A stretch of DNA of 33,894 bases from Alphaproteobacteria bacterium (GCA_017436325.1 JAFSDI010000042.1:1-33894), one strand, 5' to 3'; shown: positions 1 through 10,021, counted from the first letter of the stretch. Notes: generated from the sequence alone by a model not told the origin. A program made the numbers and translations.

Positions 1-992
1 ATCTCCTCTGCTGGTGCGCCAGATATACCAGCGAATAATCCCGCGGGGATTGATGTCAAACCACTGCAACCAGAAAAGGTGTAGTAGAACATATAAGTTG
101 CTGGTGCGCCAGATATACCAGCGAATAATCCCGCGGGGATTGATGTCAATTTACTGCAACCATAAAAGGTTCGGTAGAACATATAACCTGCAGGTGCGCC
201 AGATATACCCGCGAATAAATCATCGGGAATTGATGTCAAACCACTGCAATTATAAAAGGTGCCGTAGAACATAGAAGTTGCTGGTGCGCCAGATATGCCA
301 GTAAATAGGTTTGCTGGGATTGCACCCTTCATATTAGATGCACCATAAAATGTATTATAAAATCTTGGTTGGTTATTTGTATCACTGCTGAGTGTTCCAA
401 ATATTGCACCCAACGAGCCATCAATAGATGCAATTTTTGTTTGTGATGAATTTACATAAAAACCTATCGCAGCGGTGGTTGTATATGCCGTTGCCTGACC
501 CGCTAGTTTTATTGTGTATGATTTGCTGGTGCTGTATGTATGCGAATATGTTGTGTTTGTTGTATCTGGTTTTGTTATGGTTTGTCTTTTTCCATCACCC
601 CAATCGACCACAAATTCACCCGCCGCACTGATTCTAAAACTAAAACTGTTGGTTGAGGTGGTTGTCAAAAAAAACTTATATTCGATTGGTTTTTGAATCA
701 ATGTTTCGACCGCCTGATTCGTGGCGATTGTATCGGCGGCCTGAAGTGTCGCGAATTCGCCGTTGCCATAGTCTGTTGTCTTTTCACCATTTAAAATTTC
801 ATTTGCAACATCAATCGCCGTCAGCAAGTATTTCATATTTGCCGCCGCCATTATATTATTCGTTCGAATCGGAACTGTCACATCCCATTCTTGCTGAATT
901 ATCTTATGGATATAATCCACATTTACAATCTGCGCCGCGTGCGCGCACAGCGCAACAAAGCACCCAAATATCGCAAATAAAATTTTTTTCAT
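1..992 (-). CDS. Secreted BspA-like repeat protein, 3' end cut by window edge
   Basis: The reading frame starts at the ATG at 992 and runs off the left edge with no stop. The product begins MKKILFAIFGCFVALCAHA, a signal peptide. It is followed by a conserved segment (AQIVNVDYIHKIIQQEWD, then NMKYLLTAIDVANEIL), a domain with VDWGDG and a Tyr/Ser/His-rich strand resembling PKD/DUF285-type beta-sandwiches (about residues 100-160), and then repeats of 30-31 residues of the form LT(GA/S)IPxxLFAGISGAPAxxMF. The repeats resemble LRR_5/BspA leucine-rich repeats (family knowledge); adhesion or display on the cell surface is inference. It lies 18 bp downstream of the small exported protein gene and shares its leader RNA. 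It is a close paralogue of the gene at 10865-12151. No terminator is in the window; the right-edge fragment would complete it (see findings). Confidence 0.85.
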   Translation of the reverse strand, partial: MKKILFAIFGCFVALCAHAAQIVNVDYIHKIIQQEWDVTVPIRTNNIMAAANMKYLLTAIDVANEILNGEKTTDYGNGEFATLQAADTIATNQAVETLIQKPIEYKFFLTTTSTNSFSFRISAAGEFVVDWGDGKRQTITKPDTTNTTYSHTYSTSKSYTIKLAGQATAYTTTAAIGFYVNSSQTKIASIDGSLGAIFGTLSSDTNNQPRFYNTFYGASNMKGAIPANLFTGISGAPATSMFYGTFYNCSGLTSIPDDLFAGISGAPAGYMFYRTFYGCSKLTSIPAGLFAGISGAPATYMFYYTFSGCSGLTSIPAGLFAGISGAPAEE

Positions 993-1010
993 ATTATGCG
1001 CCCCCAATTA

Positions 1011-1331
1011 TTATTCTGCGGTTGGTATTGTTGGTGTTGATACATTGAAAGTCCCAGAAACCGTATATGTTCCCGCCATTGTTTGTGTTGCGGTTGCGGC
1101 GGTACTGACCATCGCGCCCAGCGCCGCACCAACATTGTCATAACCCGCCGGTAATGTTCCGATTTTATTATCCAATGCGGTCAGTGCCGATGCATCTGCC
1201 TTTGATGCAATCGCGGATGTAATTTGTTCGGTAATCTGTTCGCGCATAAATGCACTGGATGGAATACTGGCAATTGCCGGTACTGCGGTTAAAATTGTAA
1301 TTGCAGATGTTAATATAAATGTTTTTTTCAT
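1011..1331 (-). CDS. Small exported protein preceding the repeat protein
   Basis: A 106-aa protein with a signal peptide (MKKTFILTSAITILTAVPAIA) and a short mature part. The mature part contains an amphipathic segment (FMREQITEQITSAIASKAD), the motif NKIGTLPAGYDNVGAALGAM and a Thr-rich tail ending STPTIPTAE. A very strong Shine-Dalgarno (AGGAGGGAGG) lies 6 nt before the ATG. It is the first gene after leader RNA copy A and is probably co-transcribed with the repeat protein 18 bp downstream. A shorter paralogue is at 10625-10852, and the IGTLP..Y..VGAAL.AM motif recurs near the C-terminus of the 618-aa protein at 27119. The function is not recognised. A cap, pilot or fibre-associated subunit for the repeat protein is speculation. 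Confidence 0.8.
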   Translation of the reverse strand: MKKTFILTSAITILTAVPAIASIPSSAFMREQITEQITSAIASKADASALTALDNKIGTLPAGYDNVGAALGAMVSTAATATQTMAGTYTVSGTFNVSTPTIPTAE

Positions 1332-1375
1332 TTTACCTCCCTCCTTTCTTTTGGGTATTTATTGTTATTTTACGT

Positions 1376-1601
1376 AAAAAGAAACCGCATCAGGAACTAG
1401 CGGTCGGGGAGTTGGTAAATCATCTTATTATTGACTCTGTTGCTTTTGAGGTGTCTCTGTTTTATAGCTAACAGCCCCCCGACCGCCAAAATACCACCTA
1501 CGGCCAAGGGAAATAAAAAGCGCACCGCAATAATAAGAACGCAGATGCGCGTGTAATAAGACGGACCTACCACAGTCCCGAATCCAGTTCCTATGGATTC
1601 T
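1376..1601 (-). ncRNA. Candidate structured leader RNA, copy A
   Basis: Transcription is expected to start near 1601, just after a TATAAT at 1608-1613. The RNA opens with a 7-bp hairpin (GAATCCA 1600-1594 with TGGATTC 1586-1580). A GCGCATC/GGTGCGC stem follows (1550-1544 with 1526-1520). The strand CGGTCGGGG (1485-1477) can pair either with upstream CCTTGGCCG (1509-1501) or, extended to ten pairs, with downstream CCCCGACCGC (1409-1400). The element ends in a terminator-like hairpin, ACCGC 1404-1400 with GCGGT 1388-1384, then a T-rich tract. Copies B and C share the order of elements, the terminal hairpin and long identical blocks; A and C share AACAGAGACACCTCAAAAGC. Indels between copies are not multiples of three, arguing against coding. 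It lies 45 nt upstream of the small exported protein gene. I do not recognise a known RNA family. Confidence 0.7.
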
Positions 1602-1607
1602 GTTTTG

Positions 1608-1637
1608 ATTATAACATATTTATACATTTTTTTACAA
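1608..1637 (-). promoter_or_regulatory. Promoter of leader RNA copy A
   Basis: On the minus strand a TTGTAA (1637-1632) is followed after 18 nt by a perfect TATAAT (1613-1608). The first hairpin of the RNA begins about 8 nt later. The same arrangement occurs in front of copies B and C. Confidence 0.65.
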
Positions 1638-1663
1638 GAAAAAAATGTATAATAATAAATATT

Positions 1664-1690
1664 ATAAAAATCCCGCATATTTGCGGGACT
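1664..1690 (-). terminator. rho terminator
   Basis: Immediately after the rho stop codon the minus strand has CCCGC-AAATAT-GCGGG followed by ATTTTTAT, a short intrinsic terminator. Confidence 0.75.
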
Positions 1691-1692
1691 TT

Positions 1693-2961
1693 TTACTGAT
1701 TCATCGAACTAAAGAAATCCGAATTTGTCTTGGTCAAACGTAATTTATCCAGCAAAAATTCCATCGCTTCCAGTGTTCCCATCGGATTAATTATACGGCG
1801 CAGAACATACATCTTGGCCAAAGTATCCTTGCCAACCAGCAAGTCTTCTTTACGTGTACCAGACTTTGTGATATCAATCGCCGGATATACGCGCTTGTCA
1901 GACAGTTTTCTGTCCAGAATAATTTCACTATTACCTGTTCCTTTGAATTCTTCAAAGATAACCTCATCCATTTTTGATCCAGTATCAACTAATGCAGTCG
2001 CAATTATCGTCAATGAACCGCCACCTTCGATATTACGTGCCGCACCAAAGAAACGCTTTGGACGTTGCAAGGCATATGCATCAACACCACCTGTTAAAAC
2101 CTTGCCACTTGATGGAACAACTGTATTATATGCACGCCCCAGACGCGTAATCGAATCCAACAAGATAACAACATCTTGGCCCGCTTCTACCAAACGCTTT
2201 GCCTTTTCAATGACCATTTCTGCGACCTGAATATGACGTGTTGCAGGCTCATCAAACGTTGATGAAATAACTTCGCCCTTAACACTGCGTTGCATATCGG
2301 TCACTTCTTCTGGACGTTCATCAATCAACAAAACAATCAGTTTTACATCCGGATAATTTGTCGCAATACTATGTGCGATATTTTGCAACATAACCGTTTT
2401 ACCTGTACGTGGTGGCGCAACAATCAAAGAACGTTGCCCCTTACCCGTTGGCGAAATCAAATCAATTACACGCGCAGACAAATTACGGCCTTTATCAGCA
2501 TCATCTGCAACCTCCATCTTTAACTGTTCATCCGGATACAGTGGTGTCATATCATCAAAAGACACACGATGTTTTAACTTCTCTGGGCTGTCACCGTTAA
2601 CACGTTCAATCGTTTCCAATGCAAAATAACGTTCTGTTTCTGCTGCAGGCGCTTGGATTTGCCCTTCGATATAATCACCTGTTTTCAGTCCATATTTTTT
2701 TATTAAACTTGGGGAAACATATAAGTCATCAGGCCCCGCCAAATAATTAGATTCTGGCGCGCGCAAAAAACCAAAGCCGTCTTGCATACGTTCCAATACA
2801 CCATCACCAATCAATGTAATCTTCTTGTCTGCGGCAAAAACACGCATCACAGCAAAGCGCAATTGTTGCACATTTAACTGTGATGGATTTTCAATACCCA
2901 TATCTTCTGCCATCTTCAGCAATTGCTGTGGCGATTTCGCCTTTATCTCATTAATATGCAT
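1693..2961 (-). CDS. rho: Transcription termination factor Rho
   Basis: A 422-aa hexameric RNA helicase/translocase that ends transcription at Rho-dependent sites; E. coli Rho has 419 residues. The N-terminal helical domain ([22 protein letters not shown]) is followed by a cold-shock-type RNA-binding fold around residues 50-120 ([21 protein letters not shown]). The RecA-like ATPase core has P-loop APPRTGKT, Walker [17 protein letters not shown], the loop [12 protein letters not shown] and the conserved [24 protein letters not shown]. The start at 2961 is chosen over an upstream in-frame ATG at 3078 because it matches family length and has AAAGGA seven bases before it; the upstream extension is not Rho-like. 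A likely promoter is TTGTCA (3041-3036) with TATATAAT (3017-3010). A short perfect hairpin, GGTGCA/TGCACC (2990-3005), lies at the 5' end of the leader. The gene appears monocistronic. Confidence 0.97.
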   Translation of the reverse strand: MHINEIKAKSPQQLLKMAEDMGIENPSQLNVQQLRFAVMRVFAADKKITLIGDGVLERMQDGFGFLRAPESNYLAGPDDLYVSPSLIKKYGLKTGDYIEGQIQAPAAETERYFALETIERVNGDSPEKLKHRVSFDDMTPLYPDEQLKMEVADDADKGRNLSARVIDLISPTGKGQRSLIVAPPRTGKTVMLQNIAHSIATNYPDVKLIVLLIDERPEEVTDMQRSVKGEVISSTFDEPATRHIQVAEMVIEKAKRLVEAGQDVVILLDSITRLGRAYNTVVPSSGKVLTGGVDAYALQRPKRFFGAARNIEGGGSLTIIATALVDTGSKMDEVIFEEFKGTGNSEIILDRKLSDKRVYPAIDITKSGTRKEDLLVGKDTLAKMYVLRRIINPMGTLEAMEFLLDKLRLTKTNSDFFSSMNQ

Positions 2962-3140
2962 AAAAAAATCCTTTGCTAGGGAAATTCGCGGTGCAGAATT
3001 GCACCAGTTATTATATAGTACACAATACAATAAATTGACAAAAAAGTCAAGTCTTATTTCACAAGTCACCATACGCACACATTGACAATATTAAATTTAT
3101 GTGCAAAAATACACAAAACACAAATAAATAAAGCCACAAA

Positions 3141-3422
3141 ATGAAACGGGATAAAAAAATAAAAAGTCTAAAACAAGACATAAAAAATTATCGCTTACTA
3201 TCAATAACATACCGCGGTATAAGCATACTATGTATACTGGGCAGCGCATATTTCATTTATAAAGAATTTTCACCAGAAAAAAAATCAATGCTAACAATAC
3301 CGTTGGCAAGCGCATCATTTCTGTCTGGGATTATTGCGAACATCGTGGCATCTGGGTTAAATAAATCCAAAAAAAAGAAACAACACGAATTAGATAAATT
3401 ATACAATTGTAAAAACAAATAA
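3141..3422 (+). CDS. Small two-helix membrane protein
   Basis: A 93-aa hypothetical protein, divergent from rho. It has a lysine-rich N-terminus (MKRDKKIKSLKQDIK), two hydrophobic segments at about residues 24-41 (ISILCILGSAYFIY) and 50-72 (LTIPLASASFLSGIIANIVA), and a lysine-rich C-terminus. This suggests a hairpin in the inner membrane with both ends cytoplasmic (inference). No clear Shine-Dalgarno precedes the ATG. A TTGACA at 3082-3087 could be a -35 box, but the matching -10 is poor. It ends directly before a strong bidirectional terminator. No family is recognised. The clean codon structure and the terminator placed right after the stop support a real gene. Confidence 0.6.
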   Translation: MKRDKKIKSLKQDIKNYRLLSITYRGISILCILGSAYFIYKEFSPEKKSMLTIPLASASFLSGIIANIVASGLNKSKKKKQHELDKLYNCKNK

Positions 3423-3451
3423 AAAATCGCCCAAATGGGCGATTTTTTTTT
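3421..3451. terminator. Bidirectional terminator between the small membrane protein and the autotransporter
   Basis: ATCGCCC (3426-3432), loop AAAT-like, GGGCGAT (3437-3443), flanked by A6 on the left and T9 on the right. It can therefore serve both the plus-strand gene ending at 3422 and the minus-strand gene ending at 3451. Confidence 0.85.
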
Positions 3452-6400
3452 TAAAATCTGTACGAACCAGAAAACTTAATATTGTGCAATTGAATTGCAG
3501 AATTATACTGATAACGATAATCAACACCCATCTGCACACCATTTGCAACAACAAATTCCACACCTGCACCAATATTTGCCCAGAAAGGATTTGTTTCAAT
3601 ATCATAATAAGTATACTTATCCGCAACTGCAAATTTATACTTTGTATTATCTGGCATCCCAAGAACATCATATTCAATACCAATTGACGCATATGGACGT
3701 ATCTGGAACCACGCAGATGGATAAATACGTTTCTGTGCGGTTAATGAATACCCAGGGGTAAAGATAAAATATCCATCTGACTTTAAATTCATATAATCCG
3801 CACCAGCAGCTTTTTCCGTAATGTCAAAGCCAAAATTATAACCAGCACGCGCATACAAATTACCAACAATATATTGATTTAACAAATCATGCATCAATCC
3901 CCATTCTGATATCAAACTGAATGCGGAACCACTGCCATCAATTGGGGCAACAAAGTTTTGATTACGTTTAACATCAAAAACATGAATATCCAAGAATGCA
4001 TTTCCATAAATACGTGCTTTTTCATTAACCGTTTCCATCAAATATGCACCCAAACCGATATTAGTATCAGCAACACTCAAATCAACAAAACCTGCTTCTT
4101 GTACCATACCATAGCTTAAATCCATAGAATCAGAAAAATCAGATGAATTATGACTAATACGTCCCGTTAACCCAAGCATCAAGGTATTAGTAGCCTGCCA
4201 ATCAAAACCACCAATGATACTAAACCTGTTACCATCAATACGCTTTGAATCGACCAAATCCTGTGAATACATACCATAATCAACATCAAGCCAGGCTTTT
4301 TTTAACCTACGTCCACGATTCCATATAAATTCATCCAACATACGATCTTCAAAAGAACGAAACGCAGTATGTTCATTTAACGCCAGACTACCTGCTATTT
4401 GTTCTAACTCACGAACCTGGAATAAACGACTAAACGGAACAAACAATTCGCCTTCACGATTAGCAGAATAATATTCCATTCTGTTATACAATTCAGTTCC
4501 AACACGCGATAAATTTGTTCCTTTAAACACCAAAGGAATCACTTCTATTGGGGTACGATTATTAAACTTTTTATCATTTAATTTACCCGCCAGCATATCA
4601 TCAATTGCACCCGCAGAAACATATTCAGCATATGTATAATTATCCTGCTTTGCAACAATAGGCTGAATTTTAAAGACTTCTATTGGCCCACCAAAACTTG
4701 GGTCAAAAACAATGTACAAACTATCCAATGTAAAATCAGAATCTGAATCAATCGCTGTTATATACGCCGGCAAATCATCAGAATCCGTTGACCCAACGTT
4801 TGTCAAAGAATCAAAATAATTATAACACAATGTCCCATCAGCATTACAGAAACGAACATTCAAATTACGAATTTTTGTTCCCAATTCAGCAATTCCTTGA
4901 TCTGCCTGCAAGAACCAAATAGCAGTCCCAGCATCAACAACATCAAATATATCAATTCCAATCTGCGCATCTAATAACGCATCACCACCTGTCCCACCGA
5001 CAAGGGTTATATCAGCTTCAAATTCACCATCTACAGAAATCAGGGGGCGCGCGTCATCACCTGTTGGATTAACTATTTTTCCAAACGAACCATCATCCAG
5101 CAATGAAATAGTCGCCCAATAATTTATATCAGTTGTATTCAACGTAACACCATCCGCATAAGGCAATATTGCGGCATTAATTGAGCTGCCATTATTAAAC
5201 AGATAACTGCCGGAAACATTCATTTTTTCAAGTCCAATAAAATCAACATTTCCCGAAACATTTCCCATAATATTTACATTTTGCCAAACAGTATCACCAT
5301 CATCATTCTTCTGTGCAACGAAACGTAAATCGGTCGCATTTATCCCTGCTGAACCAATACTTATATCACTTGTATTAATAACCAAGGCACCATCCTGATT
5401 AATACCCTTAACATCCAGTGCACCAGTAGTTAAGAGATAATTATTTGCATTAATATTAACATCTTTAGACTGTAATGTTGTCCCCCAATTTTGATACAAC
5501 ATTGCGCCTGTATTAATTCCATCATCGATAAAAGCACCAGAACCAGCAAGAACAACATTTCCAGAATTAATTGTTAACTGCCCTAAATCCAATACACCGG
5601 TTCCAGAATCGATACTTAAAACCCCAGCATTATTTACAGCAGACGCAAAGGTCAGCCCTCTTAAAGCGCTAAGATTTAACGTTCCAAAATTTTCTATAAC
5701 CGCAGCATCAGCATTAATCAAATTACCTGCATAAATATTAGTAATTGCCCCCTGTGCAACGGAAAGCATATTCGCTATTTCAATATTAGTCCCAATATCA
5801 TAAGTCGTATTTCCTGCACTTGCAACAAGGCTATCACCAATGAATAAATTTCCAGCACTAAAATCAGTTGCTTGCAAATTTAACATTCCCGCAGAATCAC
5901 CCTGATTCAAATTACCTGCAACCCTAACATTTCCTGAAACTGCAACAACATCTGCATTTACATTAATCTGTGAACCAACATTACCATTTGCAATAATACT
6001 TTGCGCTTCCAGCAAATCAGAATCAAAAGCCAAAACACCATCCACAGAATTAGAAACCGCACCAGCGACTATTTTATCCGTTGCAACAAATTCCAACGCA
6101 CTGCCAGAATTATTAACATCACCAACTATTGCATCACCGTTATTTGCTGCGATTACGACCTGAACATCACCAGAATTGTCAATTCCATTCAACGAAACAT
6201 TCGCACCAGAAACATTCAATGCCGCAGTATTTTGTATTTTTCCAGTAACAGTTACATCATCAGCAGCAACCAAAGAAATATCACCGGCATTATCAATAAC
6301 ACCACCAACTGTTAATGCGCCTGCGGAATCCACATTTAATTTTTTATCATCTGCAATCGCAATCGCACCGACTGAAATACTAGATAAATCTTGTGTGGTC

Positions 6401-8631
6401 TTCAAAGTCCAAGTATCTACATCATCTACATCAATTGTTAACCCAGTATTTGCAGTTTCGCCATTAAAATAAATATTTCCTGCAATTTCAACATCACCAT
6501 TATCAATCGTAGCCCCTGCCCCATGCGAAAGCATCTTACCATCAACAACAAGTGAACCTGCAACAAAATTATCAGAATAAATCTCTAAAACCGCATTATT
6601 TTCTACAATTACCTGTTCTTCTACGTCAACAGTTGCCCCAGATGTTTTTCCAATTGTCAAATGTCCATTACCATGAACAACAACATTCTGATTAACATCA
6701 ATCAAACCAGAATCCAACACAACATTTCTTACCGCGATGCCATCACCAACCACAACATCTTTTCCAACAGATATCGACATCCCCCCCAGAACAAAATCCT
6801 GTGTTCCTGTTGCTGCCACAGTAACATTACCCTGCCCTGCGGCCTGTTGTCCACTAACCAAACTACCTAAAATTTGAACAGGCGCATTATTAACAGTCAA
6901 ATCATACAAAGAACTGCCCAAACTTAAATTTCCACCTGCAACAGTTAATGCCCCACTAAACGTAACCGCACCAGCCAAAGCATTTAAATCAACCTGTCCT
7001 GCTTGAATATCCAAGGCCTGCAACTGAACAGCCCCCCCATTACTATCAGACCCTAACAATGTTAATACACCACCATTATTAATAATTTCACCACCAACAC
7101 TAACATCCTTGGCAGAAATTGACACCGTTCCATTTGTATTAACAATATTTCCAGAAATATTAATCAAACCAGTTGCATCCAACAAAGATTTAATTTCAAG
7201 ACTTGAAGCAAAACCAGTATTAGCGATACTTGCCAACGAAACTGAATTTGCATTCAACAACATTTTTCCATCATTAGATACCGCACCATCAACCTCTAAA
7301 TTTCCTGATGCAATCAATTTAGTATCAGAATTTTGCGCACCAACCACCTGACCAGAAACGGACAGATTTCCAACTGTATCATTTGCCGCAACATCTGATA
7401 CATCGTACCCCGAATCCAAATCAGCAGCCTTAATAACCAAACTATCCCCGGCATTATTAACAGTTGTCGCAGAAACATTTTTTGCCAAGACATTCATATT
7501 TGCGGCATTATTTGAATCATCTCCATTAAAAACGACACCGACATCCAAATCGCCATCACGCACCGCCAAATTAAAATCATTCAATCCATTCGAGAATAAC
7601 CCAAACAAGATTTCCTGACTGACATTTTCCCCAAAAACCAATGTACCGGTATCAAGGCTAAAGACATTATCAATCCCCATATCTGTGATATCGATACCAT
7701 ATTCGAACTTAGTCTGACCAGAAACCGTTGCATACAAATCGCCCACATTAACAAAAGATGCATTATTAACATCACCACCACTAACGGTCCAACCAGACAA
7801 ATTCAACACCAGTTCTGCCCCTGCATAATCATTTATCATAGTGCCTGCAACACTTAACAAACCAGCATTTATTGTCATACCGTTACCAGACTTATTTTCC
7901 AAAGCCCCTGTCACAGTAACATTTCCCATGGCCTTCAAATTCATCTGACCAGACGCGATATTATTTTGCACCCCACCATCAACAACAATATTTGCCCCCG
8001 ATTCTACACTAACAGAATCAGCCATAGTTGCAACCAAACCACCAACTGCAACATCACCCGTTGCACTTACAGCAAAATCACCATCATAAACATCAGCCGC
8101 CCCCATATCTACAGAATTTGCAGACACCTTAACATCACCATAAGAAACAACATTTCCATTTACGACAAAACTATCAACAGATTCCGCAACCAAAGAAGCC
8201 GCCACACTATCGCCTTCTGCGCCAACAGTCACAGTACCAAGTGTTAAATCAAAATCCACTGGATTTGTATCAGACGATTTAAATGCAAAACTCTTTCCGC
8301 CCAAGACAGACAACATCGCATTAACTGAAACATTACCACCTGCCAGCACCGTAAAATTATCCGGCACAGTATCCATCACATATAAATCCAAAGGCAAGAT
8401 TCCCTGTGTACTTGTTGCGCCAACAACCATATTATTAACAGCAAATCCATTTGGCGATTCGATTCCTATGACATTTTGCCCATTAATCACAAGACTATCA
8501 CTATCAGCAACAGCATTTTTCCAATCTGTCTGTTCTGTAGAAACAAGGTTTCCATACTGCGGCTCAACTACAACAGCCCCTGCACCGACTGGCAACAGGC
8601 AGCATATAAACGAGAATAATTTTTTTATCAT
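3451..8631 (-). CDS. Large autotransporter (type V secretion) adhesin-like protein
   Basis: A 1726-aa protein. A signal peptide (MIKKLFSFICCLLPVGAGA) is followed by a ~1400-residue passenger made of short Val/Asn/Gly/Ser-rich repeats such as NSGNVVLAG and NNAGDISLVA, typical of right-handed beta-helix adhesins. From about residue 1440 the C-terminus is a beta-barrel with alternating amphipathic strands. It ends NIKFSGSYRF, the terminal-Phe signature read by the BAM machinery. By family knowledge the barrel inserts in the outer membrane and the passenger is exposed outside; the ligand is unknown. The passenger is almost free of Cys, fitting periplasmic transit. The ATG at 8631 is preferred to an in-frame TTG at 8649 because GGAAGA lies about ten bases before the ATG, whereas AGGA abuts the TTG. 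It is flanked by a terminator at 3421-3451 and the divergent eno gene. Confidence 0.9.
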   Translation of the reverse strand: MIKKLFSFICCLLPVGAGAVVVEPQYGNLVSTEQTDWKNAVADSDSLVINGQNVIGIESPNGFAVNNMVVGATSTQGILPLDLYVMDTVPDNFTVLAGGNVSVNAMLSVLGGKSFAFKSSDTNPVDFDLTLGTVTVGAEGDSVAASLVAESVDSFVVNGNVVSYGDVKVSANSVDMGAADVYDGDFAVSATGDVAVGGLVATMADSVSVESGANIVVDGGVQNNIASGQMNLKAMGNVTVTGALENKSGNGMTINAGLLSVAGTMINDYAGAELVLNLSGWTVSGGDVNNASFVNVGDLYATVSGQTKFEYGIDITDMGIDNVFSLDTGTLVFGENVSQEILFGLFSNGLNDFNLAVRDGDLDVGVVFNGDDSNNAANMNVLAKNVSATTVNNAGDSLVIKAADLDSGYDVSDVAANDTVGNLSVSGQVVGAQNSDTKLIASGNLEVDGAVSNDGKMLLNANSVSLASIANTGFASSLEIKSLLDATGLINISGNIVNTNGTVSISAKDVSVGGEIINNGGVLTLLGSDSNGGAVQLQALDIQAGQVDLNALAGAVTFSGALTVAGGNLSLGSSLYDLTVNNAPVQILGSLVSGQQAAGQGNVTVAATGTQDFVLGGMSISVGKDVVVGDGIAVRNVVLDSGLIDVNQNVVVHGNGHLTIGKTSGATVDVEEQVIVENNAVLEIYSDNFVAGSLVVDGKMLSHGAGATIDNGDVEIAGNIYFNGETANTGLTIDVDDVDTWTLKTTQDLSSISVGAIAIADDKKLNVDSAGALTVGGVIDNAGDISLVAADDVTVTGKIQNTAALNVSGANVSLNGIDNSGDVQVVIAANNGDAIVGDVNNSGSALEFVATDKIVAGAVSNSVDGVLAFDSDLLEAQSIIANGNVGSQINVNADVVAVSGNVRVAGNLNQGDSAGMLNLQATDFSAGNLFIGDSLVASAGNTTYDIGTNIEIANMLSVAQGAITNIYAGNLINADAAVIENFGTLNLSALRGLTFASAVNNAGVLSIDSGTGVLDLGQLTINSGNVVLAGSGAFIDDGINTGAMLYQNWGTTLQSKDVNINANNYLLTTGALDVKGINQDGALVINTSDISIGSAGINATDLRFVAQKNDDGDTVWQNVNIMGNVSGNVDFIGLEKMNVSGSYLFNNGSSINAAILPYADGVTLNTTDINYWATISLLDDGSFGKIVNPTGDDARPLISVDGEFEADITLVGGTGGDALLDAQIGIDIFDVVDAGTAIWFLQADQGIAELGTKIRNLNVRFCNADGTLCYNYFDSLTNVGSTDSDDLPAYITAIDSDSDFTLDSLYIVFDPSFGGPIEVFKIQPIVAKQDNYTYAEYVSAGAIDDMLAGKLNDKKFNNRTPIEVIPLVFKGTNLSRVGTELYNRMEYYSANREGELFVPFSRLFQVRELEQIAGSLALNEHTAFRSFEDRMLDEFIWNRGRRLKKAWLDVDYGMYSQDLVDSKRIDGNRFSIIGGFDWQATNTLMLGLTGRISHNSSDFSDSMDLSYGMVQEAGFVDLSVADTNIGLGAYLMETVNEKARIYGNAFLDIHVFDVKRNQNFVAPIDGSGSAFSLISEWGLMHDLLNQYIVGNLYARAGYNFGFDITEKAAGADYMNLKSDGYFIFTPGYSLTAQKRIYPSAWFQIRPYASIGIEYDVLGMPDNTKYKFAVADKYTYYDIETNPFWANIGAGVEFVVANGVQMGVDYRYQYNSAIQLHNIKFSGSYRF

Positions 8632-8665
8632 TTTTTTATTTTCTTCCAATCCTAAATATGATTAT

Positions 8666-8695
8666 ATTATGCCACAACTCATCTAAAGATATCAA
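8666..8695 (-). promoter_or_regulatory. Probable autotransporter promoter
   Basis: On the minus strand TTGATA (8695-8690) is separated by 18 nt from CATAAT (8671-8666), with a second TATAAT overlapping just downstream. It lies about 35-60 nt before the autotransporter ATG. Confidence 0.45.
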
Positions 8696-8737
8696 GATGA
8701 AATTGTATCACCTGATAAACATTAAGGAGAAAAACAT

Positions 8738-10000
8738 ATGTTTAAAATCACAAAAGTACATGCACGTCAAATAATGGACAGTCGTGGCAACCCAACAATT
8801 GAATGTGACATAGAACTAAGCAATGGTGCATTTGGTCGTGCCGCTGTTCCATCTGGCGCATCAACAGGCAGTTTTGAAGCCTTGGAACTGCGCGATGGCG
8901 GCAATTCGTACATGGGCAAAGGTGTATTAACAGCCGTAAAGAACGTAAACGAAATAATTGCCCCTGCTATCATTAATATGGATGCACAAAATCAAACAGA
9001 ACTAGACGAAAAAATGCTAGCTCTTGATGGAACACCAAACAAAGAAAAACTTGGTGCCAATGCAATTCTGGCTGTTTCGATGGCTGTTGCACACGCGGTT
9101 GCCAATGGCAAGCACATACCATTATACAAATACATTGCAGAAATTTATGGCAATGCAAACCCATGCGTTTTACCACGCCCAATGATGAACATCATTAACG
9201 GTGGTGCCCACGCAGATAACGGCCTTGATGCCCAAGAATTTATGATTATTCCAAACGGGGCAAAATCCGAAGTTGATGCGATTCGTATGGGCTCAGAAGT
9301 ATTCCACCACTTAAAGACAATTTTAAAACGCGGTGGAAATTCTACAAACGTTGGTGACGAAGGTGGTTTTGCACCAAATTTCAGTTCATGTCGCGAAGCC
9401 TTAGACACAATTATTGCGGCAATACGTTCCGCAGGATATGAACCTGCCCGTGATATTTCAATTGGTCTAGATGTCGCATCATCTGAATTCTATTCTGACG
9501 GCATTTATAATTTCGAAGGCCAGAAATTAACATCTGATGAAATGATTGCCTTCTATGAACAATTAATTTCAGATTATCCAATTATTTCTATCGAAGATGC
9601 CCTGGCCGAAGAAGATTGGGACGGATGGAAAAAATTAACAGACACAATTGGTTCGAAATGCCAATTAGTTGGCGATGATTTATTTGTCACAAATCCTGCA
9701 CGTCTTGAACGTGGCATTGCGAACGGTGTTGCAAATGCAATCTTAATCAAAGTAAATCAGATTGGTTCTTTGACAGAAACTTTGCGTGCAATAAAAATGG
9801 CACAAGATGCAAATTACGGCGTAATTATTTCGCACCGCAGTGGCGAAACAGAAGACACAACAATTGCAGACCTGGCTGTTGCAACAAATGCGGGACAAAT
9901 CAAAACCGGTTCAATGTCACGCACTGATCGTATGGCAAAATACAATCAGTTAATTCGCATTGAAGAAGAACTAGACAAATCTGCAAAATATGGTATATAA
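8738..10000 (+). CDS. eno: Enolase
   Basis: A 420-aa phosphopyruvate hydratase that interconverts 2-phosphoglycerate and phosphoenolpyruvate in glycolysis; it is also a frequent RNA degradosome partner in other bacteria. Recognisable segments in order: [33 protein letters not shown], the [11 protein letters not shown] loop, metal-binding acidic residues in [24 protein letters not shown] and GDDLFVTN, the catalytic lysine in [30 protein letters not shown], and a typical end ([20 protein letters not shown]). Its length is close to the usual 420-435. The start is supported by AAGGAG seven bases before the ATG. It is transcribed divergently from the autotransporter and followed by a strong terminator. 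Confidence 0.98.
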   Translation: MFKITKVHARQIMDSRGNPTIECDIELSNGAFGRAAVPSGASTGSFEALELRDGGNSYMGKGVLTAVKNVNEIIAPAIINMDAQNQTELDEKMLALDGTPNKEKLGANAILAVSMAVAHAVANGKHIPLYKYIAEIYGNANPCVLPRPMMNIINGGAHADNGLDAQEFMIIPNGAKSEVDAIRMGSEVFHHLKTILKRGGNSTNVGDEGGFAPNFSSCREALDTIIAAIRSAGYEPARDISIGLDVASSEFYSDGIYNFEGQKLTSDEMIAFYEQLISDYPIISIEDALAEEDWDGWKKLTDTIGSKCQLVGDDLFVTNPARLERGIANGVANAILIKVNQIGSLTETLRAIKMAQDANYGVIISHRSGETEDTTIADLAVATNAGQIKTGSMSRTDRMAKYNQLIRIEEELDKSAKYGI

Positions 10001-10021
10001 ATATACTACAAGACAGAAGAC

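Noticed and set aside
14..274. Plus-strand frame with repeated RQIYQRI... segments at the left edge, and similar frames at 11547-11783 (minus) and the right edge
   Set aside because: They are antisense shadows of the 90-93-bp repeats of the secreted repeat proteins.
1397..1678. A 93-aa minus-strand frame with a hydrophobic stretch (FPLAVGGILAVGGLLAI) over leader RNA copy A
   Set aside because: The same region in copies B and C is not open in this frame and differs by indels that are not multiples of three, while RNA pairing is preserved. The noncoding reading is better.
2962..3078. N-terminal extension of Rho from an upstream ATG
   Set aside because: It would cross the likely promoter (TATATAAT) and the leader hairpin, has no family similarity, and the ATG at 2961 has a good ribosome site.
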